From: G965262015 sp965262015
GTDB lineage: Bacteria; Spirochaetota; Leptospiria; Turneriellales; CBDBES01
Length of the DNA: 64,000 bases
Direction: 5' to 3'
NCBI GenBank assembly: GCA_965262015.1
Contig: OZ253494.1
Coordinates: forward strand, 1,858,354-1,922,353
This document shows positions 8,835 to 16,789 of the stretch, one piece after another. A program made the translations under genes and the position numbers. Position 1 is the stretch's first letter; every line of letters begins with the position of its first letter. The notes under the pieces are model-generated. The model ran no database searches. It worked only from the letters and a program-made list of their open reading frames with translations, and was not told where the DNA came from.

Positions 8835-8855
8835 CCTGCCTTGCTACAAGGCAGG
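8835..8855 (+). terminator. Rho-independent terminator of NHL paralogue 2
   Basis: An 8-bp stem (8835-8842 with 8848-8855, loop GCTAC) is followed by GGTTTTCTTTC, 17 bases after the stop. It is the same element as that at 6491-6513. Confidence 0.75.
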
Positions 8856-8872
8856 GGTACTTGGTTTTCTTT

Positions 8873-9226
8873 CTCATTGATGTACATTTTATGTTCTAAC
8901 GTATTATATAAAATTGGCAAGACAATTAGGGTCAGCACAGTTGATGTAAGAATACCACTTACGACTACTGTCGCTAGGGGTTGTTGTACTTCAGCACATA
9001 CATCCCTGTGGCCAACATCATGGGTAGAAAACCTAGGATATATCTGTTAAAGCGGTCATCATCACAGCTCTAAGGCGTAGAGAGGTTTCCTGTGTAATTC
9101 ATTTCATAGCCTGGTCTCGCCAGAAAGTTTAAGTTGATTAAAGAAGCCAACCAAGACAATACCATTTAAAACAGCAACGCCAGAAAGGGCAATAAATCCA
9201 ACTGATGCTGAAATACTAAAAGAAAA
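8873..9226 (-). pseudogene. Decayed copy of the 3' end of the czcA-like pump gene
   Basis: This is the second dispersed copy of the pump-gene tail. It matches 13132-13484 and carries the same frame-disrupting differences as the other copies (CACATACAT in place of CCCCCAT, and an extra AT in the GGATATATCTG segment). Its end reads GATGCTGAAATACTAAAA like the intact gene and then runs straight into the leader containing TTGACA at 9232. Confidence 0.8.
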
Positions 9227-9325
9227 AACAATTGACATTTTATTTATTTAAGAAGATGCTTCGCGTTAACGAGAATTTAACGTCTTAATGTCTCATACAT
9301 TAGTGCAGTAAAGAGAGGTACCAAA

Positions 9326-11011
9326 ATGATAAACAAACAACTTAATAAGTCTTTTCCTAAATTTTTAGAGAAAATTGTTGATCAAGGTCAACATTCTTTA
9401 AAGGTTTTCAAAACATATTTATTGATCAGTTTATTTGCCGTATTGATGGTGAGCAGTGTTCAATGTGGAGTTAGTGGGCCCCCTAGTGTCGCTAGCAGTC
9501 CTTCTGAGGGTGGTTCTATACAGTTTGATCCTATTTGTACGAATGGTATTGCCTCAACAACCAAGGTTTCTACCGCTAACACAGAAAAATGTGTTTCCTG
9601 TAATAGTGATTTTGATCTAAATGGTGAAATTTGTGGAGTTAGTGGGCCCCCTAGTGTCGCTAGCAGTCCTTCTGAGGGTGGTTCTATACAGTTTGATCCT
9701 ATTTGTACGAATGGTGTTGCCTCAACAACCAAGGTTTCTACCGCTAACACAGAAAAATGTGTTTCTTGTAATAGTGATTTTGATCTAAATGGTGAAATTT
9801 GTGGAGGGTTCAATTTTACTTGTGACGGTGGTGTGTCATTAACAGGCAAATCTCCTAAGGAGAATATAGAAAGGTGTACCTCTTGTGGTAACTATTATGT
9901 CTTTAAAAGTGATAAAACCTGTGCCGTGGTTATGGTTAGCACGTTGGCGGGTACTGGTAATGCTGGTTTTAATAATGGTGTAGGTGATGTGGCAAAATTT
10001 AGATCACCTAGAGGAGTAGCGGTTGATAACTCAGGCAATGTATATGTAGCAGATTGGGGAAACCATCGTATCCGTAAGATAAGCATAGATGATGCTTCGG
10101 ATGCAGCTGATGTCGTTACATGGGCGGGTAAAGGTACTAATCTTGATCCTAATGCTGTATTCAGTGTTGGAACTTTTAGTGATGGTCTGGGTGATGAAGC
10201 AGAATTTTATAATCCTAGTGGTGTAGCAGTTGATAGTGATGGCAATGTATATGTGGTAGATAAGGATAACCATCGTATCCGTAAAATAACATTTGGAGAG
10301 ACGATTTCTGACCGCATGGTTAGCACGTTGGCGGGTGGTGGCACTACAGGTACTCCATGTCCTGGTACTACTACTGTCACATGCAAGGATGGTGCAGGTC
10401 CGTCGCCCAGTAATCCTAGTGGTGAAGCACAATTTTATTATCCTGGTGGAGTAGCAGTTGATAGTGAAGGCAATGTATATGTGGCTGATACAGCTAACCA
10501 TCGTATCCGAAAGATAACGTCTGGTGTGGTTAGTACGTTGGCGGGTACGGGTGATTATGGTTTTAAGGATGGTGTGGGTAATGTAGCACTATTTAGTTGG
10601 CCTGCTGGAGTAGCGGTTGATGACTCAGGCAATGTATATGTGGCAGATGCTGGGAGCCATAGCCGTCGTATCCGAAAGATAACGTCTGGTGTGGTTGACA
10701 CGTTGGCGGGTACGGGAGCTGAGGGGGATTTTAATAAGCCTAGTGGTGTAGCGGTTGATGGTTCAGGCAATGTATATGTGGCAGATGAGAGCAACCATCG
10801 TATCCAGAGAATAACGTCTGAAGGTGTGGTTAGTACGTTGGCAGGAGAGGGTACGGGTGATTCTGGTTTTAAGAATGGTGCGGGTAATGTAGCACAATTT
10901 GATACTCCTACTGGAGTAGCGGTTTATAGTGATGTTGCAGGTGATGTTGTGTATGTGTATGTGGCAGATAGGGATAACCATCGTATCCGAAAGCTAACCA
11001 TACCCCAATAA
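9326..11011 (+). CDS. Putative lipoprotein with Cys-rich modules and six NHL repeats (paralogue 3)
   Basis: A 561-residue protein; ATG 9326 follows GAGAGG (9313-9318). The N-terminal region diverges over its first ten residues, then matches its paralogues (PKFLEKIVDQGQHSLKVFKT), with a hydrophobic stretch ending in SVQC. It has three Cys-rich modules; the first two, together with the GPPSVASSPSEGGS linker, are an almost exact 168-bp duplication. Six NHL units follow, with the same TLAG linkers. Blade 4 carries an extra SHSR insertion and blade 6 a VVYVYVAD expansion. It is the most diverged member of the family and borders the pump-tail array. Confidence 0.85.
   Translation: MINKQLNKSFPKFLEKIVDQGQHSLKVFKTYLLISLFAVLMVSSVQCGVSGPPSVASSPSEGGSIQFDPICTNGIASTTKVSTANTEKCVSCNSDFDLNGEICGVSGPPSVASSPSEGGSIQFDPICTNGVASTTKVSTANTEKCVSCNSDFDLNGEICGGFNFTCDGGVSLTGKSPKENIERCTSCGNYYVFKSDKTCAVVMVSTLAGTGNAGFNNGVGDVAKFRSPRGVAVDNSGNVYVADWGNHRIRKISIDDASDAADVVTWAGKGTNLDPNAVFSVGTFSDGLGDEAEFYNPSGVAVDSDGNVYVVDKDNHRIRKITFGETISDRMVSTLAGGGTTGTPCPGTTTVTCKDGAGPSPSNPSGEAQFYYPGGVAVDSEGNVYVADTANHRIRKITSGVVSTLAGTGDYGFKDGVGNVALFSWPAGVAVDDSGNVYVADAGSHSRRIRKITSGVVDTLAGTGAEGDFNKPSGVAVDGSGNVYVADESNHRIQRITSEGVVSTLAGEGTGDSGFKNGAGNVAQFDTPTGVAVYSDVAGDVVYVYVADRDNHRIRKLTIPQ
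9467..9802 (+). repeat. Near-perfect 168-bp tandem duplication inside NHL paralogue 3
   Basis: Copies at 9467-9634 and 9635-9802 are exactly 56 codons apart and differ at only a few bases (for example GGTATT/GGTGTT and TTCCTG/TTCTTG). The unit includes the post-lipobox linker as well as one Cys-rich module, so it differs from the 117-bp unit of paralogue 1. Confidence 0.88.
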
Positions 11012-11031
11012 ATCTTGTATATTCGTTTCGC

Positions 11032-11052
11032 CTTGCCCTGCTACAGGGCAGG
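11032..11052 (+). terminator. Rho-independent terminator of NHL paralogue 3
   Basis: The 8-bp stem 11032-11039 / 11045-11052 keeps the GCTAC loop. It differs from the other two terminators on both arms in a compensatory way (CCTT/AAGG becomes CCCT/AGGG), with one G-T pair. Covariation supports a functional RNA hairpin. Confidence 0.7.
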
Positions 11053-11067
11053 GGTGCTTGGTTTAAA

Positions 11068-11160
11068 AAGTAGACCTGCAACTCCGCCCGATAGAGCAAA
11101 TAACATACCTAGTAGAATTAGAATTGTTTGTAGCTAATTATGGAAGGTGGAATAGATCAT
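11068..11160 (-). pseudogene. Fragment of czcA-like gene (internal piece)
   Basis: About 90 bases match the intact pump gene at roughly 13495-13588, a region just 5' (in gene orientation) of the part repeated in the array. It ends in ATAGATCAT and then joins the CATTTTTCTCATTG start of the first array copy. It therefore records the original duplication breakpoint. Confidence 0.7.
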
Positions 11161-13131
11161 CATTTTTCTCATTGATATACATATTGTATAAAATTGGCAA
11201 GACAATTAAGGTCAGCACAGTTGATGTAAAAATACCACCCCACAACTAGCTGTCGCTAGGGGTTGTTGTACTTCAGCCCATACATCCCTGTAGCCAACAT
11301 CATGGGTAGAAAACCTAGGATATATCTGTTAAAGCGGTCATCATCACAGCTCTAAGGCGTAAAGAAGTTCCCTGTGTAATTTATTTCATAGCCTGGTCTC
11401 ACCAGAAAGTTTAAGTTGATTAAAGAAGCCAACCAAGACAATTCTATTTAAAACAGCAACGCCAGAAAGGGCAATAGATCATCATTTTTCTCATTGATAT
11501 ACATATTGTATAAAATTGGCAAGACAATTAAGGTCAGCACAGTTGATGTAAAAATACCACTTACGACTACTGTCGCTAGGGGTTGTTGTACTTCAGCACA
11601 TATATTCCTGTAGCCAACATCATGGGCAGAAAACCTAGGATATATCTGTTAAAGCGGTCATCATCACAGCTCTAAGGCGTAGAGAAGTTCCCTGTGTAAT
11701 TTATTTCATAGCCTGGTCTCACCAGAAAGTTTAAGTTGATTAAAGAAGCCAACCAAGACAATACCATTTAAAACAGCAACGCCAGAAAAGGCAATAGATC
11801 ATCATTTTTCTCATTGATATACATTTTATGTTCTAACATTTTATATAAATTTAGCAAGATAATTAGGGTCAGCACAGTTGATGTAAGAATACCACTTACG
11901 ACTACTGTCGCTAGGGGTTGTTGTACTTCAGCCCATACATCCCTGTAGCCAACATCATGGGTAGAAAACCTAGGATATGTCTTCTGTTAAAGCGGTCATC
12001 ATCACAGCTCTAAGGCGTAGAGAGGTTTCCTGTGTAATTCATTTCATAGCCTGGTCTCACCAGAAAGTTTAAGTTGATTAAAGAAGCCAACCAAGACAAT
12101 ACCATTTAAAACAGCAACGCCAGAAAAGGCAATAGATCATCATTTTTTTTCATTGATGTACATTTTATGTTCTAACATATTATATAAATTTAGCAAGATG
12201 ATTAGGGTCAGCACAGTTGATGTAAAAATACCACCCCACGACTACTGTCGCTAGGGGTTGTTGTACTTCAGCACATACATTCCTGTAGCCAACATCATGG
12301 GTAGAAAACCTAGGATATATCTGTTAAAGCGGTCATCATCACAGCTCTAAGGCGTAGAGAGGTTTCCTGTGTAATTCATTTCATAGCCTGGTCTCGCCAG
12401 AAAGTTTAAGTTGATTAAAGAAGCCAACCAAGACAATACCATTTAAAACAGCAACGCCAGAAAGGGCAATAGATCATTATTTTTTTTCATTGATGTACAT
12501 TTTATGTTCTAACATATTATATAAAATTGGTAAGATGATTAGGGTCAGCACAGTTGATGTAAAAATACCACCCCACGACTACTGTCGCTAGGGGTTGTTG
12601 TACTTCAGCACATATATTCCTGTAGCCAACATCATGGGTAGAAAACCTAGGATATATCTGTTAAAGCGGTCATCATCACAGCTCTAAGGCGTAGAGAGGT
12701 TTCCTGTGTAATTCATTTCATAGCCTGGTCTCGCCAGAAAGTTTAAGTTGATTAAAGAAGCCAACCAAGACAATACCATTTAAAACAGCAACGCCAGAAA
12801 GGGGAATAGATCATCATTTTTCTCATTGATATACATATTATATAAAATTGGTAAGATAATTAGGGTCAGCACAGTTGATGTAAAAATACCACTTACGACT
12901 ACTGTCGCTAGGGGTTGTTGTACTTCAGCACATATATTCCTGTAGCCAACATCATGGGTAGAAAACCTAGGATATATCTGTTAAAGCGGTCATCATCACA
13001 GCTCTAAGGCGTAAAGAAGTTTCCTGTGTAATTAATTTCATGCCTGTCTCGCCAGAAAGTTTAAGTTGATTAAAGAAGCCAACCAAGACAACGCCATTTA
13101 AAACAGCAACGCCAGAAAGGGCAATAGATCA
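11161..13131 (-). repeat. Six direct tandem copies of the 3' end of the czcA-like pump gene
   Basis: Copies start (CATTGAT, corresponding to the last codons of the pump) at about 11170, 11493, 11813, 12151, 12488 and 12826; the intact gene gives the same site at 13143. Spacings are 323, 320, 338, 337, 338 and 317 bases. Each copy covers the region equivalent to about 13143-13455 and ends in AATAGATCAT. All copies share frame-breaking differences from the intact gene, so none can encode the pump C-terminus. There is no other gene in this 2-kb stretch. Confidence 0.88.
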
Positions 13132-16100
13132 TTATTTTTTTTCATTGATGTACATTTTATGTTCTAACATATTGTATAAAATTGGTAAGATGATTAGGGT
13201 CAGCACAGTTGATGTAAAAATACCACTTACGACTACTGTCGCTAGGGGTTGTTGTACTTCAGCCCCCATTCCTGTGGCCAACATCATGGGTAGAAAACCT
13301 AGGATATCTGTTAAAGCGGTCATCATCACAGCTCTAAGGCGTAAAGAAGTTCCCTGTGTAATTAATTTCATGCCTGTCTCACCAGAAAGTTTAAGTTGAT
13401 TAAAGAAGCCAACCAAGACAATACCATTTAAAACAGCAACGCCAGAAAGGGCAATAAATCCAACTGATGCTGAAATACTAAAAGGTAGCCCCATAAGAAG
13501 TAGACCTGCAACTCCGCCTGCTAGAGCAAACGGAATACCTAGTAGAATTAAAATTGTTTGTAGCCAATTATGGAAAGCAGAATAGATCATAAAGATCACT
13601 ACAAGTAAAATAATTGGCACTAAAAACATTAATCTTTTCTTGGCGGACTGTAGATTCTTAAAGCTTCCCCCCCATTCCATGTAGTAGCCAGGAGGAAGCT
13701 CTATTTGTTCAGCGATTTTATTTTTTGCTTTAGTAACAAAATTTTGTGTATCTCTTTCATCTAAGTTTATCATGATTGCTACTCTTCTTTGAGATGTTTC
13801 TCTCTTGATTGTATTATAAATTTCTTTATAGTTAAAATTAGCGATCTCTGAAATGGGAACAGTAAAATTTTTACCAACGGAAATAGGGATATTTTTCAGA
13901 GCTTCTTTGTTTTCTCGTATAGAATCTTCTAGTCTAGTAAAAATTGGATATTTTATTACTCCATCATACAAGTATCCAGATAGCTCACCACCAATAGCTA
14001 CTTCTACAGTGTCTAGAACAGCGTCTTTAGCGATACCATACTGATTTAATACAGACATTTTAGGTGTGATACTCAATAGTGGTGAAGTCCCTTGTAGTTC
14101 TGATTCTACTTTGCTAATACCCTGAAGTTGGCGTAATATATCAACAACCTCCTGAGCCTTCTTTTCCAAAATAGAGAGTTCACTTCCAAAGATTTTTACA
14201 AATACGTCACCTCGCACACCTTCTAATAATTCATTAAATCGCATTTCAATTGGCTGGGTTATTAAGAATCTTTGACCTGGTATTGTCTTTTGTAATTTGC
14301 TTGCAATGGCTTTCCGAAGTTCATCCTTATTTCTTTGGTTCCCATTAATTTCTGGCCATTGATCTTTTGGTTTTAACATGATAAACGTATCTGCCAAGTT
14401 TACACCCATCGGATCAGTTGCAATTTTAGCAGTGCCTATTCTCGCAAATACAGAATCTACTTCAGAAAACTCTTTAATCTTTTTCTCACTTAATTTTTGT
14501 AATTTAATAGATTGTTCAAGACTAATATTCACTGGTCGAACAAACTGTATTGCAATAGAACCTTCATAAAGTTTGGGAATAAACTCAGCACCCATACGCA
14601 AAAATGCAAAGAATCCCGCCAATACAAGAAAGATCACTGCACCTAAGAAATAAAATTTTCTTTTGAAAGAAAATTTTAAAACGGGCATGTAAATGCGGGA
14701 TATCCAACGCATCAAGAAAGTCTCATCATCCTTCTTAGGCTTCCCTTGTAATAAATCTCCAGCTAAAGCAGGAATAAGTGTAGATGCTAGAATAAAAGCA
14801 GCAATTAATGCGAAGAAAAAGGAACTTGCCATTGGCCTAAACATTTTACCTTCAATACCTGTAAAAGCCATAATGGGTAAAAAGACAATTGCAATGATGA
14901 GCTGACCAAACCCAGTGGCTTGTCTAATCTCAGAAGATGCTTTGATGATGGTGTTCTTGATCTCTTTGCGACTTAGGACCCTTTGTATTGCATTGGCTTT
15001 ATCTCTAACCGCTCTGACACAATTATCCATCACAATAACTGCCCCATCAATAATAATTCCAAAATCTAAGGCACCTAAACTCATTAGATTGCCAGATATC
15101 CCTGCTAATTTCATTGTGATCAAAGTAACTAACAGGGCAATTGGGATAGTAAACGCAGTGATTAAGGCTGCTCTGATGTTACCAATAAGAAGTAACAGAA
15201 TAATCGATACTAGAATAGCCCCAAATACGATATTATGGATGACTGTATTAATGGTGGCATTCACTAGATGGGAACGATTATATATTGTTTTTAATTCAAC
15301 CCATTCAGGCAAAGAGCTTTTGAGTTCTTGGACTTTTTCATCAATAGATAGTGAAACTGTTCTACTATTTTTACCCAGCAACATTAATACAGTACAAATA
15401 ATAGCTTCGTTACCGTTATAGGTTGCCGCACCAGTACGAATTTTTTTCTCATAATCTACATTGGCAATATCTCTAATATTAATTGTCTTAAAATTTTGTA
15501 GTTGTGTAACGGGTATTTTTTTGATATCTTCAATGTTCCGGTATAATCCTGAACCTTGCACTAGAATTTGTTCAGCTGTTTGCTGTATATATCCTCCACC
15601 TGTATTAAAACCATTCTTGCGGAGAGCGACTACTACCGATTTAAAATCAAGTCCATAATTGTACAATTTAGATAGAATGGGTTTAACATATATTTCTTTT
15701 GGATAACCTCCAATGGAATTTACTTCAGCAACACCTTCCACACGAAGAAGGCGTGGTTTAATTTGCCACTCTTGGAGAGTCTGAAGTTCCATCAGTTGCT
15801 TTAATCTTTTCTTTGAATCGTGCTCTATTTTTTTTGCTTCTAATGTATAAAAATAGATTTCACCCATGCCAGTGGATATAGGTCCAAGCTTAGGCTGTAC
15901 GTTAGCGGGTAGATTGAGAGATTGCAGTTTCTCAGTTACCATTTGCCTAGCTTGATAAATATCTGATCCTTCTTTAAAAACTATCGTTACTTGAGATATC
16001 CCAAATCTAGTAATTGATCGAATTGTTTGTGCTCCAGGTATGGCTCCCATAGCACTTTCAATTGGATAGGTGATGTTTAATTCAGTCGTATTGGGTGCTA

Positions 16101-16263
16101 AAGCCCCAGCATCAGTATTAATTTGTACTTGAACATTGGTAATATCTGGGACAGCATCTATGGGTAAGCTTTCATACGCAAGCCATCCAAATAACATGAT
16201 TAGTGCAGTCATCAAATAGATAAAAGTTGTATTTTCTACGGATAAGCGAATTAACTTATTCAT
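13132..16263 (-). CDS. Heavy-metal efflux RND transporter, CzcA-like inner-membrane pump
   Basis: A 1043-residue protein, the normal length for the heavy-metal RND family. These proton antiporters export divalent or monovalent metal ions from the periplasm or cytosol through a tripartite channel. Seen: an N-terminal helix followed by a large periplasmic loop beginning SLPIDAVPDITNVQVQI; the TM4 signature DFGxxIDGAVIVMDN, which matches the divalent-metal (Zn/Co/Cd) HME type with the last acidic residue as Asp rather than Glu; and a second loop and helices ending GIFTSTVLTLIILPILY. The upstream genes encode an outer-membrane channel and a short adaptor, so this is the last gene of a minus-strand operon. 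Its 3' end is the source or sister of the tandem array at lower coordinates. Metal specificity is inferred from the motif only. Confidence 0.92.
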   Translation of the reverse strand: MNKLIRLSVENTTFIYLMTALIMLFGWLAYESLPIDAVPDITNVQVQINTDAGALAPNTTELNITYPIESAMGAIPGAQTIRSITRFGISQVTIVFKEGSDIYQARQMVTEKLQSLNLPANVQPKLGPISTGMGEIYFYTLEAKKIEHDSKKRLKQLMELQTLQEWQIKPRLLRVEGVAEVNSIGGYPKEIYVKPILSKLYNYGLDFKSVVVALRKNGFNTGGGYIQQTAEQILVQGSGLYRNIEDIKKIPVTQLQNFKTINIRDIANVDYEKKIRTGAATYNGNEAIICTVLMLLGKNSRTVSLSIDEKVQELKSSLPEWVELKTIYNRSHLVNATINTVIHNIVFGAILVSIILLLLIGNIRAALITAFTIPIALLVTLITMKLAGISGNLMSLGALDFGIIIDGAVIVMDNCVRAVRDKANAIQRVLSRKEIKNTIIKASSEIRQATGFGQLIIAIVFLPIMAFTGIEGKMFRPMASSFFFALIAAFILASTLIPALAGDLLQGKPKKDDETFLMRWISRIYMPVLKFSFKRKFYFLGAVIFLVLAGFFAFLRMGAEFIPKLYEGSIAIQFVRPVNISLEQSIKLQKLSEKKIKEFSEVDSVFARIGTAKIATDPMGVNLADTFIMLKPKDQWPEINGNQRNKDELRKAIASKLQKTIPGQRFLITQPIEMRFNELLEGVRGDVFVKIFGSELSILEKKAQEVVDILRQLQGISKVESELQGTSPLLSITPKMSVLNQYGIAKDAVLDTVEVAIGGELSGYLYDGVIKYPIFTRLEDSIRENKEALKNIPISVGKNFTVPISEIANFNYKEIYNTIKRETSQRRVAIMINLDERDTQNFVTKAKNKIAEQIELPPGYYMEWGGSFKNLQSAKKRLMFLVPIILLVVIFMIYSAFHNWLQTILILLGIPFALAGGVAGLLLMGLPFSISASVGFIALSGVAVLNGIVLVGFFNQLKLSGETGMKLITQGTSLRLRAVMMTALTDILGFLPMMLATGMGAEVQQPLATVVVSGIFTSTVLTLIILPILYNMLEHKMYINEKK

Positions 16264-16321
16264 AATATTTTTCCTTTAACATGAGATGTCTGGTATTTGC
16301 GGTATTAACAAATGCAACTTT

Positions 16322-16789
16322 TTAATGTCCGTGACCTTCACCATGTGCCACAAAAGTTTCTAAGTGTGCCAATCTTAATATGGATACACCATCGATGACT
16401 AATTTATCTGTTGTCTTTAATCCTCTAACTACTATGGTAACAATCTCTTTCTCTATATTTTTAATACTTACATGTTGTAGATTATACCAACTGTTCCGTT
16501 GATAATAAATTCCAACATCATCTTTAAAATAGACCAGACTTTTTTTGGGGATTTTAAAAATATTTTTTGCAACGGCATACTTTTGTAATGACGTTGTTCT
16601 AATTTTTAATTCTTTTATTACATGATGGGCAAGTTGAATACCTTTGTTTTTGTCTGATTTAATAATTGCTTTATCATCATGTAACTCATTGTCTTGATCC
16701 TGCTGATGTGATCGCTCACCCTGCTTATCTGATTCAGCACAAGTTAAAGAAAAAAATAATACAATAATATAGATAAGATTTACCTTCAT
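16322..16789 (-). CDS. Very short RND periplasmic adaptor-like lipoprotein
   Basis: A 155-residue protein with a signal peptide and lipobox (FFSLTC, Cys near 17). A charged His/Asp linker (residues 19-45) follows. The C-terminal ~100 residues match the membrane-proximal part of CusB/CzcB-type adaptors (IPKKSLVYFKDD ... VRGLKTTDKLVIDGV) and end in the His-rich tail HGEGHGH. Family members usually have about 350-400 residues; the lipoyl and alpha-hairpin domains that contact the outer-membrane channel are absent. Its start overlaps the channel gene's stop by four bases, and the pump follows after 58 bases. The frame is intact, so it may be a minimal adaptor, a reduced protein, or a partner of a second full-length adaptor encoded elsewhere. 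Confidence 0.7.
   Translation of the reverse strand: MKVNLIYIIVLFFSLTCAESDKQGERSHQQDQDNELHDDKAIIKSDKNKGIQLAHHVIKELKIRTTSLQKYAVAKNIFKIPKKSLVYFKDDVGIYYQRNSWYNLQHVSIKNIEKEIVTIVVRGLKTTDKLVIDGVSILRLAHLETFVAHGEGHGH

Noticed and set aside
4974..10981. Long minus-strand frames across the NHL genes
   Set aside because: They are shadows of repetitive coding DNA on the plus strand, with low-complexity Pro/Ser or His/Tyr composition and no plausible starts or families.
11161..13131. CRISPR array
   Set aside because: Units are 317-338 bases with no short repeat and unique spacer structure; they match a coding gene.
11161..13143. Silent cassettes for antigenic variation of the pump (vls-like)
   Set aside because: The copies carry shared frame-breaking changes, and the pump's last transmembrane region is a conserved functional part, so useful variants are unlikely. 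Gene conversion is still possible but would damage the pump.
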